The position numbers and the translations under genes are program-made. A DNA stretch of 64,000 nucleotides, taken from the NCBI RefSeq assembly GCF_000247695.1, contig NW_004624843.1, positions 2,061,890-2,125,889 of the forward strand. Reading direction: 5' to 3'. Shown here piece by piece: positions 47,310 to 59,140 of this stretch; within the stretch, counting starts at the first letter, position 1; each line of letters opens with the position of its first letter. This DNA comes from Heterocephalus glaber. Taxonomy: Eukaryota > Chordata > Mammalia > Rodentia > Bathyergidae. The notes under the pieces are model-generated. The model searched no databases. It saw only the letters and a list, made by a program, of their open reading frames with translations, and was not told the origin of the DNA.

Positions 47310-47480
47310 CTCGGTTCACGAACTTAATTTAGTCCACCATTTTGGAAAAGATGGCCACATCTGTGTTTGTGGGGGAAAGAAGGCTGCAGTTGTGGTTTTC
47401 ATCTGATGAAGAGTTTGCAACAGAACCAAAATTTGGCAAACGCCTTTGTTTGTGAACCAAATTGTTCATTTGTAAAACTT
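47310..47480. mobile_element. Possible Tc1/mariner-type MITE fragment
   Basis: 'gtggtacctcggttcacgaa' is typical of a mariner/Tigger-type terminus, and 'gtttgtgaaccaaattgttc' on the other side is its partly inverted counterpart. The ends are too decayed to fix boundaries. Confidence 0.45.
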
Positions 47481-47673
47481 TAAATGAGGGAAAAAAGTAA
47501 AAAGAACTTCCTAAATAGCTAATATATTGAGCCATTTGTTTATGGAGCAAACCCTAAACATTGTAGTTATTTGCTCCTAAGTATGCTTTTTTGGGGAGCA
47601 GGTATTTCGTTTATAGGGTTGGGTTTGCCAGGATGTCTGGGTGCAATAATGCTTAATAAGTGTTTAACACTTA

Positions 47674-47744
47674 ACCTGGGATCGAACTCAGGACCTTGTG
47701 CTTGTGAGGCAGGCATGGTGCCACTGAGCTGAATGCCTGGCCCT
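47674..47744 (-). repeat. ID-type SINE, tail lost
   Basis: 'ggatcgaactcaggaccttg', 'gccactgagctgaatgcctg', lacking the usual T run. Direct repeats gtttaacactta (47662-47673) and gttcaacactta (47745-47756) flank it. Confidence 0.8.
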
Positions 47745-47955
47745 GTTCAACACTTAGAGTGCCACTCAAGTTGTAAATCTCAGACAGGTCAGTTCACCTT
47801 CCAGGTGTTATACTGTTCTTACAATGCCTTTACAAGATACTTTACATGGACTCAATACTTTTATACTGCTTTTGCCTGGGCCAAATTATCTCTAGATTTT
47901 TTTCATCCTTTGCTTTTACTGAAATATGGAAAAGGGAGATCAATCACAATCTCTC

Positions 47956-47957
<2 letters not shown>

Positions 47958-47999
<42 letters not shown>
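47958..47999 (+). repeat. (TC)n microsatellite
   Basis: About 20 uninterrupted CT units after a short imperfect start. Confidence 0.97.
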
Positions 48000-48001
<2 letters not shown>

Positions 48002-49584
48002 TGCCAGAAAAGGATCATCAACTGGCAGAATTTAACGACATAATTTTCTCCTTTACTAGAATAACTGATGAGAATTGAATTGTACTAGACAGATATTTTC
48101 ATGAGGTTCATTGTTTTACTTGAAAGAAAATATGTTTGCAGATTCTTAGTACCAAGAGACTTCAAGCCAGTGGGAGACTAAACCTCCCACACTGATAGTT
48201 TAAAGCCTGTCTGAATAAACATGAAAGATTTAAGAAGGCAGTATGCCTCACATCATGAAGCTCTTTTTTGTATTCAACTGTCCCTACTATATGGAAATTC
48301 CAGAGCCAGCAACATTCACAAGCTCAACTAAGTATGCTTTAAAATACGTTTTGCCTAAGCCCACATTAATTTCCAACATATAAAAAATTCATTGTTCTTT
48401 GAGTTCAGAATTTAGTTAATTGAGGGTATCTTGAGAGGTTAATTTGAAAGTATACCTTTCAGTGTTTAAAGGAGATTCTGTTTTTAAACTTACTATGGTG
48501 ATGCGGAATAATTACTTCCAGGGAAGCTAGTCAAGACCAGCATGTGGCACTGTGGAGATAAATAAATTCTTGTTTCAGGAAGATCTGCTTTGAGAAAAAT
48601 AATTTCCCAAATGATTATTAATAAATGTACCTGAGCTGACCTAAATGAAAATATAGGGGAAATTATATTAATATTATGGCATTTATGTCTTCTCTAAATG
48701 ATAAAATGTGCTTATCAATTAGTCTCACCACATTTGTATTAAAGAGAACCTGACAATGACTTAGGATATGGAAGAATTACTTTTTCCTTTGGTTATTAAA
48801 TAAGAACAATATGTGTTAGTTAATTTTCCCAAGTCTGTTTACCTCAAGTTTGGAATAATCAGCACTACTGGCCTAGACCCTCAATTATCTAAAAATGGAT
48901 CGAGAACTAAGAGAATCTACATTTCTATTGATTTGAGTTCCTATGTAATAATGATGTTGATTTTCAGGGCATCTTTTCTTTAAATATTTCAGATTTTCTG
49001 CCACCATAGTATAAACTGGTTAAAGCTTTAATTTAGAATTTTAAAATGAAGTTGCTGATACTGAGAAAAGGGAGAAGAAAAGAACATTTGTGTTTATCAT
49101 TAAATGTTGATATGTAGCAAGTTATTTGAAAAGATCATCACTTTTAAATTTTGTGAACTATTATTGGTTACATTTGCAATTTAACAAATTAGCTAACACA
49201 AAATGACCCAGAGCACAATTTTGAATGAAATATTTGCTTAGAAACCATGTACACTTTCCCATGTACCATATTGCCTCCATTAGTTAAAAATTACCTGCTG
49301 CTGCTCCACTCACGGATTCACGAGACACGAACACAGTTCTTCTGGCTTTCATCTGAAGACTCACTCTCCACGGGACTTAGACACCAGTCTGTGGGTAGCA
49401 GTGTGGGGGCAGGTATAACACTATTTTCTATGTTACTTTTCTCAGTCGAGCTCACACACTCCTCACTCTTTGCAAATCGTCTCTACGAAACCTCACCACT
49501 GCATCAGGCACCCTTAGACAAACCCTGGTTTCTAGAAACCTACATAGTTAATATAAGGGTAAGGTTCAATATGTTGATTTGGGA
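48000..49584. other. Intergenic, unclassified
   Basis: A/T-rich, with no gene or repeat that I can name. Confidence 0.35.
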
Positions 49585-49597
49585 CATCATATTGTTT

Positions 49598-51057
49598 TAA
49601 AAATATTTTTAATTTTTTCCATTAAGTTTATTGGTACATTTTAGATATACAATACAGTTATATTCATCATTGGGATCGTGTACCTGTACATGATGTATCT
49701 TGGTTCTTATTGTTTCCCCCTTCCCCTGCCCTCCCTTCATCCCTTCACCCTTCCTTATTTACAAAGAGTTCGCTTCCATTTTTTCCTTTTCTCATATTTT
49801 TTCTTTTTGCTTCTTTCCTTTCCCCTACCCCTCCTACTTCCTCTACTCCTTTAGACCTTTTCTTCCTATTTCACAATATCAATTATACATTTTGATCCTT
49901 ATTTACATTTTTAGTTTTTCACACTGGAGAAACTATTTGGTATTTACACATGTAAANNNNNNNNNNNNNNNNNNNNNNNNNNNNNNNNNNNNNNNNNNNN
50001 NNNNNNNNNNNNNNNNNNNNNNNNNNNNNNNNNNNNNNNNNNNNNNNNNNNNNNNNNNNNNNNNNNNNNNNNNNNNNNNNNNNNNNNNNNNNNNNNNNNN
50101 NNNNNNNNNNNNNNNNNNNNNNNNNNNNNNNNNNNNNNNNNNNNNNNNNNNNNNNNNNNNNNNNNNNNNNNNNNNNNNNNNNNNNNNNNNNNNNNNNNNN
50201 NNNNNNNNNNNNNNNNNNNNNNNNNNNNNNNNNNNNNNNNNNNNNNNNNNNNNNNNNNNNNNNNNNNNNNNNNNNNNNNNNNNNNNNNNNNNNNNNNNNN
50301 NNNNNNNNNNNNNNNNNNNNNNNNNNNNNNNNNNNNNNNNNNNNNNNNNNNNNNNNNNNNNNNNNNNNNNNNNNNNNNNNNNNNNNNNNNNNNNNNNNNN
50401 NNNNNNNNNNNNNNNNNNNNNNNNNNNNNNNNNNNNNNNNNNNNNNNNNNNNNNNNNNNNNNNNNNNNNNNNNNNNNNNNNNNNNNNNNNNNNNNNNNNN
50501 NNNNNNNNNNNNNNNNNNNNNNNNNNNNNNNNNNNNNNNNNNNNNNNNNNNNNNNNNNNNNNNNNNNNNNNNNNNNNNNNNNNNNNNNNNNNNNNNNNNN
50601 NNNNNNNNNNNNNNNNNNNNNNNNNNNNNNNNNNNNNNNNNNNNNNNNNNNNNNNNNNNNNNNNNNNNNNNNNNNNNNNNNNNNNNNNNNNNNNNNNNNN
50701 NNNTTGTTTTCATTTGCATCTCTCGAATGACCAGTGATGTTGAATATTTTTTCCTATGTTTATTTGCTATTTCTACTTCTTGGAGAAATGTCTGTTCATT
50801 TCAGATGCCCATTTTTGAATTGGGTCTTTAAATTTGGGAGGTCTGAACTTTTTAAGTTCTTTATAGATTCTAGGTAGTGGAACTTTGAGGAACAGCAGGT
50901 GAAGATTTTTTCCCACATTGTGGGTTGTCTCTTCACACTGTTGGTGGTCACTCTTGCTGTGCAGAAGCTTTTTAATAAGAAGAGATCCCAGTTGTTGATT
51001 CTTTGTGCTAGTTCCCATGCTACTGAGGATTTGTTCATAAAGTCTTTTCCTATGGGG
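49598..51057 (-). mobile_element. L1 insertion spanning the assembly gap
   Basis: Left part: reversed L1 3' UTR (T-rich start, 'ttaagtttattggtacattt', C/T-rich stretch). Right part: reversed ORF2 ('ttcatttgcatctctcgaat', 'cttggagaaatgtctgttca', 'cttctttgtgctagttccc'-like). The sequence catcatattgttt occurs at 49585-49597 and 51058-51070, just outside each end, as a target-site duplication. The element is 5'-truncated. Part of it is hidden by the N run. Confidence 0.85.
49957..50703. other. Assembly gap (747 N)
   Basis: Unsequenced. It lies wholly within the L1 insertion, so no gene need be missing. Long open frames crossing it are artefacts. Confidence 1.
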
Positions 51058-51513
51058 CATCATATTGTTTAACAATTTAATGATCCATGTGTGATCACTC
51101 ATTCAGTATTCCTATCTAGCTAAACAACTGAAAATAACTGAACCCCAGAAAACAAAATGAGTTATTGTCCCTAGAGGAGGATTTCATTATTACATGCCTA
51201 AAATTATACAGAGAGTTTTTTTTTTATCTTGAATGTCCAGTATGTTCTCAAAGATACCAGAGCAAAGGGAACTGAGATCACATGAGTGAGAACCAGAGAA
51301 CAGTGGACCAAAGCAATAGATCCACCATGACTCAGATAGAGGAATTATCAGATACAAACTGACAAACAACTGCCTATCATGTTTGAAAAAACATTTAAAT
51401 TATCCAAACCTGGACAAATCTGTAGTAAGTAGCTATAAAACATTGCACAACAGGTTATTAAAAAGAACTACAACTGCAAAACTGAAATTGAAATTTAGAT
51501 ACAACTGATAATG

Positions 51514-53415
51514 TCTTAGTTACTTTTCTCATTGCTGAGACAAAACACCCAAAGTTAAAGGAGGAAAGGTTTATTTAGCTCACAATTTGTAAAGGTTTCA
51601 TTTCATAATTGGCTGGCTCCAAGCCAAGGCGGCACATGGCAGAGGGGTGACAGTTCATGGCAGTGTTAAGCTCAAGAGACCTGTTTAAGTGTCTTTCTGC
51701 CCTCTTTATCTTATCCAGACTACTTAGAGCAAGTAGCACTCAAATCTTTAATCTTAGTGCTCTTGAGCCTAGCACTGCCCCAAGAATCAATTCTAGCATC
51801 ACATACTCTAGATCCAGCCACCTATGATCATATGAGGCTTTGAGGGGCCATTTAAACATGAGCTATCACGTTCTGCCCCTGATCCCCTAAGACTCATGCA
51901 TATCCCTTTATGCAAAAGGCATTTAATCCGTCTCTAAGAGTTGCCAAAGTCCTGACAGTTTCAGCACTGCTGAAGAGTCCAAGTCCAGAGTCTCCTCTGA
52001 GATTTAAGGCAAATTCTTAGCTGCAAGTCCCTGTAGAAATGAAAAGAAAGTTAAACACTTCCAACATTCAGTGGCACAAGACAGACATTTCCATTCCCAA
52101 AGGTACAAGAGGGGGATACAAAGGAATGGGAACAAAGCAAGTCCAAACTCCAGCCCAGCAAACGTTATGTCCTATAGTTCCATGTGCACATCTGAGTCAA
52201 TCTGGCAAGAAGTGAACTTCACAGGTTTTGGGTGGCTCTGCCCCTACACCACTTCTGGTGGCTGTAGCTCCCATGGCTTCTCTCTTGGGCTTTCATGGCT
52301 CTCCTCCTTCCTTGCAGTTTTCATACTCACAGCTCCACACACTGCCCTCTCAGGGGCACACTCTCAGTGGAGCCTTCCTGACCCCACAACTCTTGCATTC
52401 TGCATGTACCTAAAACCAGCGCCATGGGGGATAATACTGAGGCCTGCTGCCAGCTGGAGAAGTAGCCGGGCTTCTTTCTCTCTTGGCTGTAGGTGTCCAG
52501 TGCCTACGAACCAAACCCTGAGGAACAACTTCCCTAGGCCACTGCCATTCTGGAGCATGGTACTCTGGGGCTCTCTTCTCAAAGCAAAGTCTTTACTTTT
52601 GCAATTTTGAGGCTGCCAAGAGTGGAGTCCTGCTGGTTCCTGTGATGCCCTCAGGCCATCTTTTTTTTATTCTCCTGTTCCTTCTCAGCAGTCAAGATCT
52701 CCTCTGCTCTATCTTTGCAGTCCACATCTTTACTGAAGCTTTCTTTCTGGCCAAACATAACATGTTTTAAATCATTCTGCTGGGCTCTTTATTCTTGATT
52801 CCCAACATAAATCTGGCTAAAAGCTCCCAGCAGTAGCCATGCCACCATCTGAACTTTAGACTGCCTTGAAATTTCTTCTGCAAGGTTAATTAGTTCACTG
52901 CCCTTAACCTTAGTCTCAGACAAAGTTTCTGGACATGAGTAAAATGCAGACAAATTTTCTGCCAAGGCACAACACACATCATCTGGAGCCCAACAGCCAG
53001 TGCAGTCCTTCTTCCCAGCAGAAATCTCCAGCACCTGGTCTTTACCAGCAGCGTTTCTATCAACCTTCTGGTCTTCTGCGCTCTGACCAGAATCTCTTAT
53101 CAGTGCAGCCTAAGACATTCCAGCTCTACTTTTCAACCAGCACCTCTGAACCTTTCCAGACTCTTCCCACAAGCCAGTCCCAAAGGCTCCTAAACCACAT
53201 GGTCAGGTACAGTCACACCAATGACCTCACTTTTGGTACCAAATTCTGTCTTACTTTTCTCATTACTGAGACGAAATACCTGACACCCAAAGTTAAAGGA
53301 GGAAAGGTTTATTTAGCTCACAGTTTGTAGAGGTTTCAGTCCATAATCAGCTGGCTCCAACACAGGACAGCACATGGCAGAGGAGCAACAGTTCATGGTG
53401 GTGGAAGATAGTAAA
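51514..53415 (-). mobile_element. Long MaLR element with LTR, internal region, partial second LTR
   Basis: LTR from 51514 ('ttagttacttttctcattgc') to about 51872. The internal region starts 'cgttctgcccctgatcccct' and runs through 'aagccagtcccaaaggctcc' and 'tggtaccaaattctgtctta'. A second LTR begins near 53246 with the same start as the first ('ttacttttctcattactgag') but breaks off about 170 bases in. The internal layout matches the elements at 8612 and 57155. Frames of up to 179 codons within it are not transposon proteins I recognise. Confidence 0.8.
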
Positions 53416-53784
53416 AGCAACAAGGGACCTTAACAGTGTCATAGAAACTAGGCTTGAAGCTGAAGTTAACCACCATCAATTATAAGGTCTATTCATGGGT
53501 CCATGAACTTGACGCTTGAAAGCTTCCCTTGAGAATCACCTGTCAAAAATATGCTTTAGCTTATGATAAATAGGTGTATAAATATTTCAGCCAGTTTTAA
53601 CTTTGTCCCTATAGACTAGAGTCAGACATTATTTTTCAAGAAGGCATCATTTAGGGTGACCTTTCAAAGTAGCTTCAAGAATTTAGAATCACATTGGTAC
53701 TGTATCATGGACGGCCTCTTGTAGCATATGTGGCATGCTTGTGAATGTTGTCAATTGAATACTTACAACACTGTAATGAATGTA

Positions 53785-54240
53785 GTTCTTTATTTTAGTT
53801 TATTAGTACATGCGTGTAGTACATAATATTTACATTCCTTGTTTGGAGTTGGTACATGTCCATAACACATCTCAAGTCTTTTTCTTTTAATCTTTTTCTT
53901 CCCTCCCCTCCTTCCATTCTTGATCTGCTTGCTCTTTGAGACCATTCTGTCTCCTTACACCCATATTATAGAGATGCATGTATACTTGTATTGATAGCAG
54001 CACAATTCAGAACAGCTAAATCTTGGAAGCAGCCTATATGTCCATCAACAGATAAATGGATAAAGAAAATGTGATACTTATACACTATGGAGTACTACTC
54101 TGCCATAAAGACAAACTTAAGTCATTTGTAGAAAAATGGATACATCTTGAGACTATAATGTTAAGTGAAATAAATCAGACACATGAGCTTAACTATTACA
54201 TGGTTTCTCTTATACGAAAAACTTAGAGTAAAATGAGAAT
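53785..54240 (-). mobile_element. L1 insertion with inverted 5' part
   Basis: 53785-53965 is a reversed L1 3' UTR ('tagtttattagtacatgcgt', C/T-rich block). From about 53968 to 54240 the L1 is in plus orientation ('cttggaagcagcctatatgt', 'ccatcaacagataaatggat', 'gtggtttct'-like end) and represents sequence lying just 5' of the first part in an intact L1. That head-to-head arrangement is the twin-priming signature. Confidence 0.75.
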
Positions 54241-54244
54241 ATGT

Positions 54245-54380
54245 TGATGCATCTTTTACATAAGGATAAACTGAGGCTCCTAAATGTCAACTGCTTTCCA
54301 AAGATACCTGGGTGGTCTGTGGTAATTGAGACTCAAGGCTGCAACCTCTTACCCAAAGGCCAGCACTCCTGTGACAGAAA
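54245..54380 (+). repeat. MIR SINE fragment
   Basis: 'tacataaggataaactgagg', then 'ctcctaaatgtcaactgctt' and 'ctcaaggctgcaacctctta', in MIR order. Confidence 0.45.
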
Positions 54381-54479
54381 ATGTCTTCCTGTACTCTATT
54401 AATAAAGCAATTATCAGTAGTAGCATCTCACTCATCTAAACATGAAACATGACTTGAATCCCAGAATCCGAATGGTATT

Positions 54480-55860
54480 TGAAGCTGGAATTACAGCTAT
54501 AGTGTTGTGTTTTGCATCTGGAATGCCCCTGCTCCCGTGCTGAGTCAGAGCTTGTGGAAGGTAACTAGACTATGGGGGGCTACAGCTGACTTGCTGTTAG
54601 AGGTGAGGCCTGGTGGCAGGCTGGTCATGGTGGGCATGACCTGGGAGGCTGCATCTCCCTCCTCGTTCCTCTGTTCTCTCTCTGTGCTTTCTGGACGCCA
54701 TGATGTGAGCTGCTTTCCTCTGCCAGACCCTCACACAGTGCTGCTTCTGAGACAGACAAGAAACAAGAAATGCCTGACTTTCCCTGCTGGCTAGAGGATA
54801 CTGTGGCTTCTCCAGAGACTGTGGTGCCCCTTGTCTTTACACCCTACCCCTATGGACTGAGAAGCTCACCTCCTCTGTGACTGCTCTGGTTGTTTAGCTG
54901 CTTGCCTCTTAGAAGAAGAGGTGCACCCTAAGGTGGCTAAGATCAGCGAGGAAGGAATCTGAGGCAATTATTAACATCCCACTTTCCCGAACCCCAATTA
55001 GCTGTAATGAACATAGCTGGCCTACCCGAAGATTCTCTGGCTTTAGCTCCACTGTTTTCCCCAGAGTTGCAACAGTTGTCAAACAGTTCACCTCACCCTG
55101 CCCCCTCACTGAGTCACCGCCATGACAGCTGTGGCTGTCCTGAAGCCCTGCAGCCACTTAAACCAATCACAGGTCTGCACTTGGATCAATCAGCAAACCC
55201 AAATTCGAACTCATTACTGGCTTGCATTGGACCAATCAAAGGCTTGCAGCTGCTATATGAGCAGCACTCCCTTCACATTTCTGGGGTTAGTCTAGGAGGG
55301 CCCTCTCCAGTGCACTGACCCCCTGGTGCTGCTGCCAAGTCCTGTTAAAATAAAGACTCATTTTGGTGGTCCCATAAATCTGCTCGTGAATTATTTTTCA
55401 GGTAGTGTGGGCTCTGAAAATCCTGTCAATCTGCTCAGAATGGTGCTCATCTCACATACACACAAAAGCAATAAACACTAGTGGCTTTTAGGCCTGAAAA
55501 ACTCAGAGAACAGCCAGCCAGTGAAGATCAGCTGCAGAGACCAGCACCTGGCAGAGTTGACCCGGGGAGTCTGGCACAAGCCAGCACTGGACAGCAGCAA
55601 CTAGAAGCAGCAGTCTTGGCATTCAGCATTCCCAGTGTTGTCTGGTGGCATCAGGGCTGCTGGCAGAGCTGCACTTTTCAGAATCATGATTTCCATCTGG
55701 ATCAAGCACAGAACTCTCAACTGATTGGCAATACTTCTGTCTTGGAGCCAGCCAACTATGGACTGAAACTGTGAACCAAAATAAACCTTTCCTCCTTTAA
55801 ATTGTAGGCATCTGGTATTATGTCCTAGTGATGAGAAAGTGACTAAGACACATGGCTTTC
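54480..55860 (+). mobile_element. LTR cluster: MaLR-like pieces around a putative class I ERV solo LTR
   Basis: 54555-54770 and 55700-55855 carry MaLR LTR phrases ('ctggacgccatgatgtgagc' and 'aaccaaaataaacctttcct'). Between them, about 54800-55430, lies a block with promoter-like features: ccaatcac (55162), accaatcaaagg (55231), tatatgag (55254) and an AATAAA at 55349, the usual order of a retroviral LTR. No internal region is attached, and exact ends are not clear. Confidence 0.5.
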
Positions 55861-55950
55861 CTATTGTTAGACTACTAAACAGAAAATAATATATAACCTA
55901 CTTTCATTGTACTTTTTAATTAAGTGCTGTTCTTCAAAAAAGAAAATTCT

Positions 55951-55978
55951 TACACACACACACACACACACACACACC
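55951..55978 (+). repeat. (CA)n microsatellite
   Basis: About 13-14 CA units. Confidence 0.97.
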
Positions 55979-56489
55979 AAAAAACACATGGCCATGTATA
56001 CAAGGCCACAGTTCGAATGGGCCCTCCATCTTGGTTGTGTGCTCAAGGCCTTCCACATTTTGACTCCAGTGACTTCCAAATCTCTGGGCCTGTGTTATCT
56101 TGGCTTTACGTCTGTACACCATTGACTACGCTCTTTCTTCTGTTTAGAATTATCTTCCTATTCCTTTTCCATTCCTGATTCCCCACATCCGAGCTGAACC
56201 ATCAAAGTCATTATTCCCTCAAGTGATCTCACTGCACATCTGTTTGTATTCAATGACTCTCAACCTGTGTGTGACAGTTTGGAGGCAAATGAGAGCCTCA
56301 GGTTTCTCTACAGCATTTCACAAATGGCTGTTTTTGGTTTGAGGACAGCTTCCCCTCTTTTAGTTTGTAGAAGTAAGATCAGCACTACCAGCCAGGCTAG
56401 ATGGGTTTTAATTGGTTGAATGTAACTTGCTTGCTATAAAGTTGTGTACATATCTTACTGAGATTATCTCATTTCCCTCCTGAAAATTT

Positions 56490-56930
56490 AGCCTTTCATA
56501 TTCCTATCAGCATTGCATGAGAATGCCCATTTTTCCACACTTTTGTAACACTTAAATGTATCAGTCATTTAAATTTTGGACAATCTGATTTTATTTTTGT
56601 TTTAATTTGCATTGTCCTGATTACTAAAAAAGAGACTCTTTTCTGTGTTTTTTGGTTACTTTCTTTTACTCTGTTTTTTAAACTCTGTCATTTTCTTTTG
56701 TCTATTTTATTTGGAGATTTCTTTTCTTCATCAATATAATGTATATATTGTAAGAGTTTTTCTAGTCTGATTTTCTTTTGATTTTGTTTACAATGTTATA
56801 TAGTTTATGAAACACTTATTTAGTTAAATATATAACTATTTTCTCATCTTGCTTAACAAGACTATCCCTGACAATATTACAAAATTTTGTATATAACTTC
56901 AATTTTGTAAATGTATTTTAAAACATTTAG
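56490..56930 (-). mobile_element. Old L1 ORF2 fragment
   Basis: 'attcctatcagcattgcatg', 'gttttaatttgcattgtcct' and 'ttggagatttcttttctt' follow the reversed 3' part of L1M ORF2. Strongly decayed. Confidence 0.6.
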
Positions 56931-57154
56931 CTTTTACTAAATATTTTATATTTTTATAGATAACTGTGACTTTGTTATCCATTTGCTAAAAAGTATATTA
57001 CTCCAAAATCTAGTGGCTCTACATAACATGATTTTTTTTTTTTCCATGATCCAGTGGGTCTAGAGTTTGGACAGGCTCTGCTGACTGTTTCTTTTGTTCT
57101 CTATGTAATTAGCTGGGCCACAACTTTTAGTTACCTACTGGCCATCTGTTGCCC

Positions 57155-59140
57155 TGTACTAGTCAGCTTTCCTGCTGCTAGAACAAAATATCCAACACCT
57201 GCAATTTAAAAGAGGGGAACAGTTTATTTGGCTTCCAGTTTCTAGTTGATTCAGTCCAAAGTAAGCAGGTTCTACAGCAAAAATTGCATGATGAGAGGGC
57301 CTACTGGAAGTCACCCAGGAAGGATGTGGGAGAGAGAGCAAGCTGAGGGTAAGAATATAAGAATACAGCCTTCCAGGTCATGCCCTCAGTGACCCACCTT
57401 TAACCAGACCCCACCTCCTATCAACACATTTATCTACTCATCAGTGGATGAAGCCACTGATGAGACCATGATCCAATCATCTTCTAAACATGAGACATCC
57501 GGGTAGACCATAACATTTTGCTCTTGAATCCTGAAAGGCTCATGTCCATCTCATTATGCAAAAGCATTGAGTATATCTGTAAGAATTGCCAAAATTTTAA
57601 CAGTTCCAGCATTGCTGGAAAGTTCAAGCTCAAAGTTTCCCCCTGTACTCTAGGCAAATTTTTAATTGTGAGCCCCCAGAAAAATAAAAAAGAAAATTAA
57701 ATACTTCCAACATACCATGGGATAGAGTAAACATTCCAAAAGGGAGGATTATTGGAATAGAAAGGAATTGGGACAAAGTATGACAGAAATCCATCTCCAT
57801 AGTCAAAACTCGGAGAGGCTTATGGTAAGACATGAGCTCAGAAGGGCTTGAGTGGCCTCACCCCTATGGCATTACCAGATGCAACCCACCTGGCCTCTTG
57901 TGAAAGCTCACCTTACTCCCTGCAGCTTTCTACAGCAAAGGTTCCAGATTCTTGGCATTTCTGACTTCCTGGGGTATCCACTGCATCTCTGGCTTCATTC
58001 CCACATTACCTTCTGAGGGTTTCCTTGCCTGGCCTCCCAAACCTTCTTTGAAATCTAGGTGGTAAAATCAGCAACAAGTGAATAATGTCAGGGTTTGTTG
58101 CCATCTGGGGCAGTGGCCTTTGAGTGCCTAGAGAGCTGATCACAGTGAAATGAATTTTAAGGAATCTGAAGGAATCTTTTTTTTTTTGGTACTGGGGATT
58201 GAACTCAGGACCTTGTGCTTGCAAGGCAGGCATGGTGCCACTGAGATACATCCCTGACCCGACTTAAGGAATCTTAAGGAAACAATTTCTTAGATGGTCC
58301 TTCTCAAGCAGTGGCCTCAGGGGCTCTCTTCTCAAATGAAAAGTTTACACTTTTGCCCACTTTAGTCTGCAAAAGGTGGGGACAAGCCAATTTTTGAGAC
58401 ATCTTCAAGCCTTTTTTCCTATTGTTCTGATGCAAAGTACTTGTCTTTTTTTTAATGCTAACATTTTTGGTAGCCACACTTTCCTTTGCTAGAACACTGC
58501 AGATTCTTCCTTTCTGGGAAAACTGCAAACTTTTCACATCTTTCCACTCTTTTATGGTATTGACTCTTACTGCATTTCTGGCCCAAAGCAGCCAGAAGTA
58601 CCCATGCCATGACACCTTAGGCTATCTTGAGATTTCCTCCACTAGTTTAATTAGTCCACCATCTTTAATCTCAGTCTCCTGCAAAGTCTTAGGACATTTG
58701 GAAAATGAAGACAAATTTTCTGCCGGAGTACAATACACAAGGCTTCTAGTCTAACTGCCGATGGAATCCTTATACCCAATTGAAATCTAATGAGCCTGGC
58801 CTTTACTGTCTGCATTATTATCAACATTCTGGTCTTCTGAGCTCTGGCCAGTATCCTGCATCAAGCACTCTTCACAACATTCTAAATATTCTCTAACCTG
58901 CCTCTCTAAATTTTTCCAAACTTCTCCCAGTTGCCAGTTCCAAAGGTTTCTGAACCACATGGTCATGTACAGCCACTGAAGTAACCCTAATTTTCTGTGT
59001 GAATCAGATTTCCTGTCACAGGGACAAAATACCCAACACTCACAACTTATCAGTGAGATCCATTTCCAGTGATCCATCTCCAACCAGGTCCCACTTCCTA
59101 ACAGTACATTTAGCTGATGAACTCATCAGTGGCTATATGC
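57155..59140 (-). mobile_element. Long MaLR element with nested ID SINE
   Basis: LTR from 57155 ('actagtcagctttcctgctg') to about 57510. The internal region ('cattttgctcttgaatcctg' through 'ttgccagttccaaaggtttc') ends near 58995. A shortened second LTR follows ('aatcagatttcctgtcacag'), in which a middle segment present in the first LTR is missing. An ID SINE is inserted near 58175-58260. Confidence 0.78.
58174..58260 (-). repeat. ID-type SINE nested in MaLR
   Basis: T run, 'ggtactggggattgaactca', 'gccactgagatacatccctg'. 'aaggaatct' occurs on both sides, so a target-site duplication is likely but short. Confidence 0.8.

Noticed and set aside
49700..50737. Open frames of 345 codons (plus) and 266 codons (minus)
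   Set aside because: Most of each is the N gap read as unknown residues. The flanks are L1 3' UTR and ORF2 remains.
52071..52610. 179-codon open frame
   Set aside because: Lies in the internal region of a minus-strand MaLR element, runs against it, and shows no domain or splice context.
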